This document shows, in pieces, positions 27,228 through 38,300 of a stretch of DNA of 64,000 nt. The first letter of the stretch is position 1, and each line of letters opens with the position of its first letter. Under the pieces are notes generated by a model that worked only from the letters and a program-made list of their open reading frames with translations, was not told the origin of the DNA and did no database searches. A program made the translations under genes and the position numbers. Origin of the DNA: Hahella sp. HN01 (GTDB lineage Bacteria > Pseudomonadota > Gammaproteobacteria > Pseudomonadales > Oleiphilaceae); assembly GCF_018986435.1 (NCBI RefSeq), contig NZ_JAHMIN010000003.1, positions 62,001-126,000 on the forward strand, given 5' to 3'.

Positions 27228-28172
27228 ATGAAGATACATAACCCTAATGATTTTGATCTGGATCCCAAGACGCTGCGCTCATTGGCGCGCGGTGATATGG
27301 ACCCAGTGCGGCGTGCGGTGGAGGAACACCGGAGCAATACGCTACCCGCCGCCAAGGAATCTCAACCTGCTGCGAAGTCTCCTGCAAAAACACCTGCAGC
27401 GCCGCCGTCGGACCCGCGCGCTAATAAAGACATAGCTAAGGCTAAAAGCAACGGCGTTGCGCCACCCGCTCAGAGCGCCAAAAAAGCGGAGCAGAAAAAG
27501 GCGGATGCGGCGGAGAGTGAAGAGGATCGTAAGCGCCGCTATCGGGAGACCGTGGCGCAGCGTAATCAACTTACTCAGATTCTCCGGGAGTGTGAGGCGC
27601 TTGAAGTCATGAACTATGACGTGTTGGCGATCAAGCACTATCCGCAGACGATTGATTTGATCAGCGCCCGGCGGCGCAGGGATCTCTGGCTTTTATCCTG
27701 TCTGCTTAGTTTCGCGGTATTCCTGATTGGCTGGCAGGGTGGGCTTAACGCCTGGATTGCTGGTATCGCTTTTGGTTTCTTTGTCGCTTTATCCGCCTTG
27801 GCTATTCCACCCCTGCGGCGTCTTTTCATCAAGAATGCAGGGTACGGTGAGTTAGTGCGTCAGAGAAAAGAGTTGGAATTTCGCGCGATCACCCACATCC
27901 GTATGCTGGAAGGCTCCAACGGTTTGGCGTATCAATGTCTGATGATGTCAACCTACCGCAAGAGTCTGCTGGACAGACGCTATCGGCGTCTTGTCACTTT
28001 GAGTCAGCAAGGGCAGTTAATCAAAGCCATGCGGACGGTCGCTGCGATTCGTCTCTATCTGCAATACCTGCTGGAGGCTCAGCAGGCTTTTGAGATCACC
28101 AAGAATAAATACATGGAAGCCAGCGCCAAAATTAAGACGGAGTTTGCGGATCTGGCGTTAGCTGAAGCCTGA
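27228..28172 (+). CDS. Unknown protein with Lys/Ala/Pro-rich linker and two membrane segments
   Basis: I do not recognise this protein. From the ATG at 27228 it has 314 residues: an N-terminal DFDLDPKTLRSLARGD segment, a basic Ala/Pro/Lys-rich stretch at about residues 40-105, two close hydrophobic segments at about 160-200, then a helical cytoplasmic tail with many Arg, Gln and Leu. The frame is open back to a GTG at 27129 and neither start has a good ribosome binding site; a TATAGT lies 8 bp before the ATG, so a leaderless message is possible. The layout suggests a membrane-bound scaffold. It stands alone between ribC (divergent) and amt. Confidence 0.65.
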   Translation: MKIHNPNDFDLDPKTLRSLARGDMDPVRRAVEEHRSNTLPAAKESQPAAKSPAKTPAAPPSDPRANKDIAKAKSNGVAPPAQSAKKAEQKKADAAESEEDRKRRYRETVAQRNQLTQILRECEALEVMNYDVLAIKHYPQTIDLISARRRRDLWLLSCLLSFAVFLIGWQGGLNAWIAGIAFGFFVALSALAIPPLRRLFIKNAGYGELVRQRKELEFRAITHIRMLEGSNGLAYQCLMMSTYRKSLLDRRYRRLVTLSQQGQLIKAMRTVAAIRLYLQYLLEAQQAFEITKNKYMEASAKIKTEFADLALAEA

Positions 28173-28595
28173 GTGTGGGCCTTTCTGTGCTCTTTGATGA
28201 CCGTCGTCGTTCATTTCCTCTATCACTTATCCCTTACTCCCTCAAATTCACTTTCAATCCCTGCTACGGCTCTCCCCATAGACTTTGCTCTCTGAAGTAG
28301 GGAGCAGATTCCTGTGTTCGTGCGCGCGCTTTTATTGCGTGTTTTTCAACGTCTATTTGCCTCTGTCTCATTAAAGTGCGCCGTGCTAAGTTGGTGCGTT
28401 TTTGGTCTGGAATTTGCTGATTTAGTCGGCGAGTTGCGGCTGGTAAATGTGATGCTTGGTCGTAACTCAGCGAAAAACAAACCAAAACAAGGGACTGCCT
28501 AACTCTAAGACGGATCGACAATAACAAGATAAAAAGCACTATTTGTGTGCGTCGTGATGAGCGGCGCACCATGCAAGAGCGTAACAGGAGATGGA
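28173..28595. other. Gap upstream of the ammonium transporter
   Basis: This 423-bp gap has no supported coding frame. A GG-N10-GC pattern (TGGTCTGGAATTTGCT, 28403-28418) resembles a sigma-54 promoter, and GCAC-N7-GTGC at 28536-28550 resembles an NtrC half-site pair. But two more GG-N10-GC matches occur nearby by chance, and the NtrC-like site is downstream of the promoter candidate, so nitrogen control is only a hint. Confidence 0.3.
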
Positions 28596-29807
28596 ATGAA
28601 CGATACGAATAATGCGGTGGAGACCTTGCTGCAAGGCGCCGACACCCTGTTTATCCTTTTGGGAGCCATTATGGTGCTGGCGATGCACGCCGGCTTTGCA
28701 TTTCTCGAAGTGGGAACCGTGCGCCATAAAAACCAGGTAAACGCCCTGGTGAAAATCATGACGGATTTCGGCGCGTCTACGTTGGCGTACTTCTTCGTTG
28801 GCTATCAGATCGCCTATGGGGTCAACTTCTTTTCCAGCGCCACCGAATTGAGCGTCAACAATGGTTATGAGCTGGTGAAGTTCTTCTTCCTGCTGACTTT
28901 CGCCGCGGCGATTCCCGCCATTATTTCCGGAGGCGTCGCAGAACGCGCCAAGTTTTACCCCATGCTAATCGCAGCATCAATCTGTGTGGGCGTGGTGTAT
29001 CCCTTATTTGAGGGAATGGCCTGGAACAGCGCTTTCGGCTTTCAGGACTTCTTACAAGAAAGTTTTGGAGCAACTTTTCATGACTTCGCAGGGTCTGTCG
29101 TCGTACATGCTGTGGGCGGCTGGATCGCCTTCGCCGCGGTGTATCTGCTGGGAGTGAGAAACGGCCGCTATCGCAATGGTCAGCTCATGGCCTTCGCGCC
29201 ATCCAACATTCCTTTTCTTGCGCTGGGCGCCTGGATACTGACGGTGGGGTGGTTTGGCTTCAACGTGATGTCTGCGCAGACGCTGGGCGGCGTAAGCGGG
29301 CTTGTCGCGCTTAATAGCCTGATGGCGATGGTGGGCGGCATCGTGACGTCCATGCTGGTAGGACGTAAAGACCCTGGATTCATACACAACGGCCCTTTGG
29401 CCGGGCTGGTGGCGGTGTGCGCGGGATCTGACATTATGCATCCGATTGGCGCGCTTATTACCGGCGCAGTGGCGGGAGCGTTATTTGTCTTCCTGTTTGA
29501 GTACATGCAAAAACGCCTGCGAAAACTGGATGATGTATTGGGCGTTTGGCCCTTACATGGCGTCTGTGGTTTGTGGGGCGGCGTGGCGGCGGGCGTTTTC
29601 GGTTTGCAGTCATTTGGGGGCCTTGGCGGCGTCACATTCCTGTCGCAACTGGTCGGATCGGTCACTGGCGCGGCGCTGGCGTTTGTAGGCGGATTTGTCG
29701 TCTATGGCGCGGTGAAAAAGCTGTCTGGACTACGCTTATCAGAAGAAGAGGAATATCAGGGAGCGGACTTGGCGATTCATCGCATTGGCGCCAACAGTAT
29801 GGACTGA
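28596..29807 (+). CDS. amtB: Ammonium transporter, Amt family
   Basis: A 403-residue inner-membrane channel for ammonia/ammonium with eleven expected membrane helices. Conserved marks include the N-terminal AGFAFLEVGTVRHKNQVN block, DFAGSVVVHAVGGW (with the first channel histidine) and the later PLHGVCGLWGG (second histidine). The open frame begins 17 codons earlier, but ATG 28596 is preceded by AGGAGATGG and aligns with the family. No glnK precedes it, unlike the common glnK-amtB pair, so regulation by PII must come from a gene elsewhere. A GC-rich hairpin follows at 29819. Confidence 0.9.
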   Translation: MNDTNNAVETLLQGADTLFILLGAIMVLAMHAGFAFLEVGTVRHKNQVNALVKIMTDFGASTLAYFFVGYQIAYGVNFFSSATELSVNNGYELVKFFFLLTFAAAIPAIISGGVAERAKFYPMLIAASICVGVVYPLFEGMAWNSAFGFQDFLQESFGATFHDFAGSVVVHAVGGWIAFAAVYLLGVRNGRYRNGQLMAFAPSNIPFLALGAWILTVGWFGFNVMSAQTLGGVSGLVALNSLMAMVGGIVTSMLVGRKDPGFIHNGPLAGLVAVCAGSDIMHPIGALITGAVAGALFVFLFEYMQKRLRKLDDVLGVWPLHGVCGLWGGVAAGVFGLQSFGGLGGVTFLSQLVGSVTGAALAFVGGFVVYGAVKKLSGLRLSEEEEYQGADLAIHRIGANSMD

Positions 29808-29818
29808 GCTCTCGGGTT

Positions 29819-29853
29819 CCGGCGGGTATGAGGCTGCAAGTCACGCCCGCCGG
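29819..29853. terminator. GC-rich hairpin after the ammonium transporter
   Basis: CCGGCGGG (29819-29826) and CCCGCCGG (29846-29853) form an 8-bp stem with a 19-nt loop shortly after the amt stop. No U-run follows, so termination is possible but not clear. Confidence 0.4.
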
Positions 29854-29941
29854 CGCATAAGGGAACTTCCGACTGTTAATTTATCTGCATTCAGCGCAAA
29901 CTTGACCGTCCTTTCCGCTGATCTGGTTCGTTAAAATCGTG

Positions 29942-29958
29942 TGTGCAATAATTGCACA
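29942..29958. promoter_or_regulatory. 17-bp palindrome upstream of the psrA promoter
   Basis: TGTGCAAT, one A, and ATTGCACA form a perfect dyad that ends 19 bp before the psrA -35 box. Its sequence is unrelated to the CAAAC/GTTTG operators downstream, so a second regulator is likely. I cannot name it. Confidence 0.45.
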
Positions 29959-29977
29959 ATATAAAACGTTGTCAGAC

Positions 29978-30006
29978 TTGACATTCCAGCCTATCAAACG
30001 TATGTT
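29978..30006 (+). promoter_or_regulatory. psrA promoter
   Basis: A perfect -35 TTGACA (29978-29983), a 17-bp spacer and TATGTT (30001-30006) lie 40 bp before the psrA ATG. The -10 box is covered by both PsrA-type operators. Confidence 0.75.
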
Positions 30007-30021
30007 TCAAACACTTGTTTG
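29995..30021. promoter_or_regulatory. Tandem PsrA-type operators
   Basis: CAAAC-GTAT-GTTTC (29995-30008) and CAAAC-ACTT-GTTTG (30008-30021) share one base, giving a 13-bp period. Both match the known PsrA motif of CAAAC and GTTTG half-sites with a short spacer. They span the -10 box of the psrA promoter, so autorepression is expected. Confidence 0.75.
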
Positions 30022-30045
30022 GAGCGGTACGTCAGAAGAATAAAC

Positions 30046-30717
30046 ATGTCTCAGTCAGATACAGTTGATCGGATTTTAGATGCTGCAGAGCAGTTATTCG
30101 CGGAACGGGGGTTCTCGGAAACATCACTGCGGCAGATAACCAGCAAAGCCAAAGTCAATCTGGCTGCGGTAAACTACCATTTCGGTTCCAAGAACGCGCT
30201 GATTCAAGCCGTGTTCGCACGCTTCATTAATCCATTCACCCGCATATTGCGAGATAGACTTCAGGGCGTCGTTGCGGAAAGTCGCAAAGTCGAACTGGAG
30301 GAACTGCTGCAGATCGTTACTTCCTCCGTTATCGACATTCCAGCCAGGAACAGCAAGAGTCTTTCAATTTTCATGCGTCTGCTCGGGCTGGCTTACACGC
30401 AATCTCAGGGACATTTGCGCAAGTATCTGGAGCAACAGTATTCCACAGAATTCCGTTTGTTCATGCGCCTGTTGAAGGACGCTACGCCAGAGCTGAATGC
30501 GGTGGAGCGTTTCTGGCGTATTCAGTTTATGCTGGGCGCCACAGCGTTCACCATGTCCTCCTCAGAAGCGTTGGGCAGCATTCTCGAGAAAGAACTGGGT
30601 GTAAAAACCCCTGTGATCGGCATCGTCAATCAGCTGGTGCCATTCCTGGCTGCGGGCATCAATGCGCCCTCGGACGAGTCGCGTCACACCTCTACGGAAG
30701 CCGCCAGCGCAGGGTAA
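30046..30717 (+). CDS. psrA: TetR-family fatty-acid-responsive regulator PsrA
   Basis: A 223-residue TetR/AcrR repressor. The N-terminal helix-turn-helix (about residues 5-50, with ILDAAEQLFAERGF and AAVNYHFGSKNALI) and the later RLLGLAYTQSQGHLRKYLE and FMLGATAFTMS segments follow Pseudomonas PsrA closely. PsrA senses long-chain fatty acids, represses itself and beta-oxidation genes, and activates rpoS. ATG 30046 is chosen over the upstream GTG frame by alignment. Tandem operators lie on its promoter. In P. aeruginosa lexA precedes psrA; here the ammonium transporter does. Confidence 0.92.
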   Translation: MSQSDTVDRILDAAEQLFAERGFSETSLRQITSKAKVNLAAVNYHFGSKNALIQAVFARFINPFTRILRDRLQGVVAESRKVELEELLQIVTSSVIDIPARNSKSLSIFMRLLGLAYTQSQGHLRKYLEQQYSTEFRLFMRLLKDATPELNAVERFWRIQFMLGATAFTMSSSEALGSILEKELGVKTPVIGIVNQLVPFLAAGINAPSDESRHTSTEAASAG

Positions 30718-30790
30718 GTCAGGAGCGGCTGTAAACCCGGCGAGGATGTAATATCCTTGGGGGCAGTCGCCAATCAACTCCTGGAGCCTC

Positions 30791-31273
30791 ATGTCGCTTT
30801 CTATTGTCATCTCTGTACCATTGCAAACGTTAACGCTGCTGGATTCAGGTAAAGCGGTGGAGACTTTCACCGTTTCCACCGCCAGAGCGGGCGTTGGCGA
30901 ACGTAACGGCAGCGGACAAACGCCACGGGGCGAACATATCATTCGCGCCAAAATTGGCGCAAAGGCGCCGCTTAATGCTGTGTTTCGCGGCCGCCGTTGG
31001 ACCGGTGAAACTTATTCCCCGGCGCTTGCTGAGGCCTACCCTGAACGTGACTGGATTCTCACTCGCATTCTGTGGTTGAGCGGGACCCAAAAGGGCTTCA
31101 ACCGCGGCGGCGATGTGGACACGATGCGTCGCTACATTTATCTACATGGAACTCCAGACTCCGAGCCTATGGGCGAGCCGTTGTCACATGGCTGTATTCG
31201 GATGCGAAATCAAGATATTATCCGGCTTTTTGACCGCGTCGGCCTTGGAACTCCCGTTCTCATCAACGGCTAA
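30791..31273 (+). CDS. L,D-transpeptidase (YkuD domain)
   Basis: A 160-residue protein that is almost entirely a YkuD domain. The active site is HGTPDS near residue 118 and SHGCIRMRN with catalytic Cys135. Such enzymes form 3-3 peptidoglycan cross-links or attach lipoproteins to it. There is no signal peptide or membrane segment, unusual for an enzyme that acts in the periplasm, though short forms of this kind occur in Pseudomonas relatives. It lies between psrA and nagZ, 44 bp before nagZ, so it may be co-transcribed with this cell-wall recycling gene. Confidence 0.88.
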   Translation: MSLSIVISVPLQTLTLLDSGKAVETFTVSTARAGVGERNGSGQTPRGEHIIRAKIGAKAPLNAVFRGRRWTGETYSPALAEAYPERDWILTRILWLSGTQKGFNRGGDVDTMRRYIYLHGTPDSEPMGEPLSHGCIRMRNQDIIRLFDRVGLGTPVLING

Positions 31274-31317
31274 ACTGCGCGCGGCCTCAATCCAATCAGC
31301 CAGATACGCGATTTCTT

Positions 31318-32358
31318 ATGAGCAAGACAGCAAAACTGGGTCCTTTGATTATCGATCTTAAAGGGCTGGATGTTAGCGCGGAGGAAAAGGACTTACTGAG
31401 CCGACCTGTCGTGGGCGGCGTCATATTCTTCGCACGTAATTACACCGATCCACAGCAACTGGATGCGTTGGTCAAACAAATCCGCGCGATACGTCCAGAA
31501 CTGCTTTTATGTGTGGATCAGGAAGGCGGTCGGGTGCAACGTTTCCGGGAAGGGCGCACTTTATTGCCGGCCCCAGGAAAACTGCGCGCAAGCTACCAAG
31601 AAGACCCCGCTAAAGCCAAGGCAATGGCGACAGAGCTGGGCTGGCTCACCGCCATAGAGCTGAGAGAGTTTGACTTGGATTTCAGCTTCGCGCCCGTGCT
31701 GGATGTAGATTATGGCAAAAACAAAGTCATCGCCGACCGCGCTTTTGGTGATACGCCGGCAATGGCGGCGGCGTTGGCGCGCGCCTTCTGGCGCGGGATG
31801 GGGGAGGCTGGCTGCGCAGGTGTAGGCAAGCACTTCCCAGGACATGGCTTTGTGGCGGAAGACACGCATGTGGAGAGCGCCCGCGACTTGCGCAGCTATG
31901 AAGAATTACTGGACGCGGACATGCGGCCTTTCATCGAAATGATTGAAGCCGGCGTTGAGGCGATGATGCCTGCTCATGTCATTTATCCTGCCTGCGACCC
32001 CTCACCCGCCAGTCAGTCCGCTTTCTGGCTCACCCAGGTGTTGCGTGAGCGCTTGCAATATCGGGGCGCCATTATCAGCGACGATATGGGCATGCAGGGG
32101 GCGGATCTGGATGGCGAGGAGGATGAAAGCGCCAGCGTTGTCAGGGCGCTGCAGGCGGGTTGTGATTTGTTGATGGCGTGCAACAATCCTGAGCGCTTAC
32201 TCAAGGTCGCCAATAAATTGGAGGCCCTGCCTGAGGATCTATTATTCCCGGAGGATTCACTGCGCCGTCGCGACAGTATGCGACGACGCCCTTTAGGGAC
32301 GGTGGGCCAGGCGAGGCTGGCCCGAGCCCGTGAGCTGGCGCAAAGCCTGCGTCAATAA
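31318..32358 (+). CDS. nagZ: Beta-N-acetylglucosaminidase NagZ
   Basis: A 346-residue cytosolic family 3 glycosidase that removes N-acetylglucosamine from anhydro-muropeptides in peptidoglycan recycling; its products induce AmpC in some species. Diagnostic motifs are GVIFFARNY near residue 35, CVDQEGGRVQRF near residue 63, KHFPGHG near residue 172 and the SDD of IISDDMGM at residues 254-256, which holds the nucleophile region. Length and motifs match single-domain NagZ. The order psrA-nagZ-MTIP is kept from Pseudomonas, with the L,D-transpeptidase and mscS genes inserted. Confidence 0.95.
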   Translation: MSKTAKLGPLIIDLKGLDVSAEEKDLLSRPVVGGVIFFARNYTDPQQLDALVKQIRAIRPELLLCVDQEGGRVQRFREGRTLLPAPGKLRASYQEDPAKAKAMATELGWLTAIELREFDLDFSFAPVLDVDYGKNKVIADRAFGDTPAMAAALARAFWRGMGEAGCAGVGKHFPGHGFVAEDTHVESARDLRSYEELLDADMRPFIEMIEAGVEAMMPAHVIYPACDPSPASQSAFWLTQVLRERLQYRGAIISDDMGMQGADLDGEEDESASVVRALQAGCDLLMACNNPERLLKVANKLEALPEDLLFPEDSLRRRDSMRRRPLGTVGQARLARARELAQSLRQ

Positions 32359-32400
32359 ACGCGATGAAATAGCATACTAACGTAACGATAGGGGGAAGTT

Positions 32401-34258
<1,858 letters not shown>

Positions 34259-34297
34259 TCTTCAGCGTTGTGCGTTATACATGCTGATCGTTGAATG

Positions 34298-34328
34298 AAA
34301 AAAGCGGGGAAATTACCCCGCTTTTTTT
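34298..34328. terminator. Bidirectional intrinsic terminator
   Basis: GCGGGG (34304-34309), a 6-nt loop and CCCCGC (34316-34321) are flanked by an A-run before and seven T after. It can terminate both the MTIP gene (plus) and the CsiV-like gene (minus). Confidence 0.9.
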
Positions 34329-34366
34329 ATTGGATGCTCAAAGCCGTCTAACTTCGGTGTGTTATA

Positions 34367-35233
34367 TCAGTCTTCCGTTGGACTGTCGGTTTCGCTTTCT
34401 TCCGACTCTTTCTCGTCCTCGCCAGCCAGGTTGCCTTCTGCGGTGTCGACGGAAGTCTGGATGCGCACATTGCGGACCGGGATAATTTTCACCAGTACGC
34501 CTACGACAGGATGATCCAGATAGTGGACCTCGCCGCTGCGCATGCGGCGTGATTGTCGGTTGCGGTAGCGGGCGACAGGCTCAAGTCCTCTGAAGGCCTC
34601 TTCCATGAACGGCTCCTCGCTGTCGGGTGCGGTTACCTTTGCTTCCGGCGTGTTTTGCGGCATTGGCGTGAGCGCATTGGCGGCGCCCGTTTGCTCGGGG
34701 AAGGGCGTAAACATGTCATCCATGGCGCCGCCTGGCTGCTTTTGCCTCCACTCCACCAGGGATAAATCAATCGTGGTGTGCAGGTAACGAGTGCGTGACA
34801 GGCTCACCACGCCCTCTATGCTGTAGCCTTCGCCCAATCTTTCCGTATCAAAAATACGCACGGGCGTATCTTGGTTGTACGCGAGATTCGACACCCAGGA
34901 TTTATGCCAGACAACCTGATAACCAGAGCGACGGTCAAGGTTGTTGGCGATCCACTTTAACAATGTCTGGTTTGCGCCGAGCGCCTGTTTCTGCAGACTG
35001 CTCAGCGGTGTGAAATCCACCAGAAGCGGCGCTTCGGGATTGTAATCGACGGGATAGTATTCAAAGTTTTCTTCCCCTTCCGGCACGGGGGTTTTGAACA
35101 TGATGAGGTCGATTTGATAAAGCCCTGCATAGGCGCGCAGGCTGGAAGACATAAGCCCAAGAAACAGCGTGAGAAAGAGTGCAATGCTTCGCGCTGAGAA
35201 AGGGCAAAGTTGAGGTGTTCGGCAAAATAGCAT
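34367..35233 (-). CDS. CsiV-like exported protein
   Basis: A 288-residue protein with an N-terminal signal peptide (basic start, hydrophobic core near residues 16-34, cleavage around AYA). The mature part begins GLYQIDLIMFK, the hallmark of the CsiV family. Vibrio CsiV binds peptidoglycan and supports cell-wall synthesis through the LpoA-PBP1A route. The C-terminal ~40 residues are very acidic (Glu/Asp-rich), and a conserved SGEVHYLDHPVVGVLVKI block precedes them. In Pseudomonas the same gene lies beside mfd. A TATACT lies about 115 bp upstream as a possible promoter (35349-35354 on the plus strand). Confidence 0.8.
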   Translation of the reverse strand: MLFCRTPQLCPFSARSIALFLTLFLGLMSSSLRAYAGLYQIDLIMFKTPVPEGEENFEYYPVDYNPEAPLLVDFTPLSSLQKQALGANQTLLKWIANNLDRRSGYQVVWHKSWVSNLAYNQDTPVRIFDTERLGEGYSIEGVVSLSRTRYLHTTIDLSLVEWRQKQPGGAMDDMFTPFPEQTGAANALTPMPQNTPEAKVTAPDSEEPFMEEAFRGLEPVARYRNRQSRRMRSGEVHYLDHPVVGVLVKIIPVRNVRIQTSVDTAEGNLAGEDEKESEESETDSPTED

Positions 35234-35299
35234 TTATTTGGACAACTTCTTTTGTTTTGTGATTGGAAGGCGTGCGCCAGGGAATAAAAGCTAGGGCGG

Positions 35300-35336
35300 G
35301 TTGATGGCGCCAATGGGGAAGTGGCCATCCATCAAC
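35300..35336. repeat. 8-bp inverted repeat between mfd and csiV-like gene
   Basis: GTTGATGG (35300-35307) and CCATCAAC (35329-35336) are inverted with a 21-bp spacer, in the leader of the csiV-like gene on the minus strand. It may be an RNA structure or a binding site. Confidence 0.4.
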
Positions 35337-35362
35337 AAACCCTCACAAAGTATACTACATTT

Positions 35363-35389
35363 CCCTGGCGCCGGGGCCGCCCGGCAGGG
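35363..35389 (-). terminator. GC-rich hairpin abutting the mfd stop
   Basis: CCCTG (35363-35367) pairs with CAGGG (35385-35389), enclosing GCCGGG/CCCGGC. It starts directly after the mfd stop on the minus strand. There is no U-run, so termination is possible but uncertain. Confidence 0.45.
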
Positions 35390-38300
35390 TTATGCGCGGG
35401 CGGGAGCGAAGGACTTCAGGAGTTTTTCCACGAATTGCATACGGTCTTCCTTGTCCTCCAGTGAGCGAGTGACGCGTAACTTGGAGCCTCCGTCCAATTT
35501 GTAGTGCTTGGGTTCACGCTGGATGAGATTGACCAGTTTGATCGGTTCGATGGTGGTCTTCGCGTTGAATTCGATCACGCCGCCCCTGGCGCCGATATCA
35601 ATTCGAGCGATGCCCAGCCTGTCGGCGGTCAATTTCAGACGAGCCTGGCGGAACAGATTTTTGGTTGCGTCAGGCAAGAGGCCAAAGCGGTCAATCATCT
35701 CAATTTGCAGAGACTGCAATGCGTCCTCATCCTTGGCGCTGGCGACGCGTTTATACAGGATCAGACGGTTGTGAACATCCGGTAGATAGTCGTCGGGAAT
35801 CAGTGCGGGCAAACGCAGATTGACTTCACAACCTTGATCGAGAGGTTGGGTCAGATCCAGCTCTTTGCCCTCGCGCATCGCTTTGACCGCTGCATCCAAC
35901 AATTGCAGATAAAGCGTGAAGCCAATGTTCTGGATATGCCCGCTTTGCTCTTCGCCAAGCAATTCCCCTGCGCCGCGAATTTCCAGGTCGTGGGTGGCCA
36001 GGGTGAACCCGGCGCCGAGATCCTGGGCGCTGCTGATGGCGTCCAGCCTTTTCTTGGCGTCCTCAGTGAGGTTGCGTGGCGGAGGAGTCAACAGGTAGGC
36101 GTATGCCTGGTGATGAGAGCGACCGACCCGGCCCCGCAGCTGGTGCAACTGCGCCAGGCCGAATTTATCCGCGCGCTCGATGATAATGGTGTTGGCGGAG
36201 GGGATGTCGATACCGGTTTCAATGATGGTGGTGCACATCAGCACATTGAAGCGCTTATGGTAAAAATCCGACATGACCTTTTCCAGCTCACGCTCACGCA
36301 TCTGGCCATGGGCGACAGCCACGCGCGCATCCGGAACCATCTCCTGTAACTCGGCCGCGGCTTTGTTGATAGTGTTAACCTCATTGTGCAGGCAGAACAC
36401 TTGGCCGCCCCGTAAAATTTCCCGCAGCACGGCTTCTTTGATAATGCTGTTGCTGTGTTCCTGTACGAAGGTTTTGACGGACAGGCGCTTCTCCGGCGGG
36501 GTGGCGATAATCGACAAATCGCGGACGCCCTGAAAGGAAAGGTTCAGGGTGCGCGGTATCGGCGTGGCGGTCAGTGTGAGTATATCGATGTTGGCGCGCA
36601 GAGATTTAACCTTCTCCTTTTGCTGCACGCCGAAACGATGCTCCTCGTCGATGATCAGCAAGCCGAGATTCTTAAACTGGATGTCTTTCTGCAGCAGTTT
36701 ATGGGTGCCGACGAGAATGTCGACCTTGCCTTCCGATAGTTTGTCTTTGACTTTTTCTATATCGCCGGCGCTGCGGAAGCGGGAAATCAGTTCGACATTG
36801 ATTGCGGTGTCGGCGAAACGGTCCTGGAAGGACTGAAAATGCTGTTGCGCAAGCAGCGTGGTAGGCGTAAGTATCGCCACCTGGCGTCCTGCATGCGCGG
36901 CGAGGAAGGCGGCGCGCATGGCGACTTCCGTTTTGCCGAAGCCTACATCGCCGCAGACCAGCCGGTCCATGGGGCGTGGCTTCATCATGTCCTGCAGGAC
37001 TGCGTTGATCGTCGTGGCCTGATCCGGCGTTTCCTCAAATGGGAAGGCGGCGGAGAAGGCGCGATAATGCTCATCCGGCGGCGGGCAGGCGTAGCCTTTG
37101 TGCAGTTCGCGCTTGGCGTAAATATCCAGCAGCTCCGCCGCGCTGTCTTTAATCTTCTCCGCTGCTTGACGCTTAGCGGCGGACCAGCGATCCGTACCGA
37201 GTTTGTTAATCGGCGCCAGATTGTCGTCAAGGCCGGCATAGCGGGAAATCAGGTGCAGAGAGGATACTGGTACATAAAGCTTGGCTTCGTTGGCGTATTC
37301 CAGCACCAGAAACTCCTGCTTCTGGCCATCCACTTCAAGCGACTGCAGGCCTTTATAGCGGCCGATGCCGTGATCGATGTGAACAACCGGCGCATTAAGC
37401 TTCAGCTCGGTCAGGTTCTGAATGATGTTTTCCGGGCTTTCCTGCGTCCGTTTGCGTCGTCTCCGCTGCAGGACCCTGCCTTCATACAGGTCTGCTTCCG
37501 CTACGACCAGAATCCGGTTTTCGTTGTCAGCGAACCCTTTCGCCAGCTCCGCCACCGTGATATTCCACTGGTCGGTGGAACTCAGGCATGCTTCCCAGGA
37601 CTCTAACAAGTTCAGTGGTCTGCCGTGCTCCTTGAATGTATCCATCAGCGCTTGCTGGCGACCGGCGGACTCCGCGCACAAGACTATCTTGTAACCGCTG
37701 TCCTGCTGGGCGCAGTCAATAGCCTGTAACGGGTTTTCCTTTTTGGCGTCCAGAGCCAGGTGGGGAAGGGGAGAGAACGGCTTGTCCGTTTCCTCGGACT
37801 TGGCGCTGAATTGCGCGCGCGGGAATTGCTTCAGTCCCTCAAACAGCTCATCAACCCGCAGATAAATATCCGCTGGCGGTAAGAGGGGCCGCTGAATGTC
37901 GTGACGCAAATCTTCGTAACGCTGCTCAAGGTCTTTCCAGAAATGCAGCGCTTTTTCGTGCAGCCCATCATAAAGGGCGAAGCAGGCGTCTTTGGCCACA
38001 TAATCCAGCAGGCTGGCGGTCTCAGTAAAAAATAGAGTGAGGTAGTACTCCAGCCCGGGCGTGGCGATGCCTCGGCTTATGTCTTGCAGCAAAGGAATGT
38101 TGCGGGACGCGCCGGGAAACTTCTCGTAGAAGTTGTCTTTGAATAACTGGATAGATGCGTCGTTAAGTGGAAACTCGTGTGCGGGCAGCAGACTGATTTC
38201 ATCCACCTGTCCGGCGGAGCGCTGAGTCTCTGGATCAAACTGGCGCAGGGTTTCGACTTCTTCGTCAAACAGGTCAATACGATAAGGCGCTTTGGAGCCC

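Noticed and set aside
28314-28502. 62-codon frame upstream of amt
   Set aside because: No ribosome binding site and no protein-like pattern.
29808-30717. lexA expected next to psrA from Pseudomonas synteny
   Set aside because: No LexA-like gene and no CTGT-N8-ACAG box is present; the upstream neighbour is the ammonium transporter.
36839-37606. Plus-strand frame of 255 codons inside mfd
   Set aside because: Antisense to the conserved Mfd translocase domains; no ribosome binding site or recognisable protein sequence.
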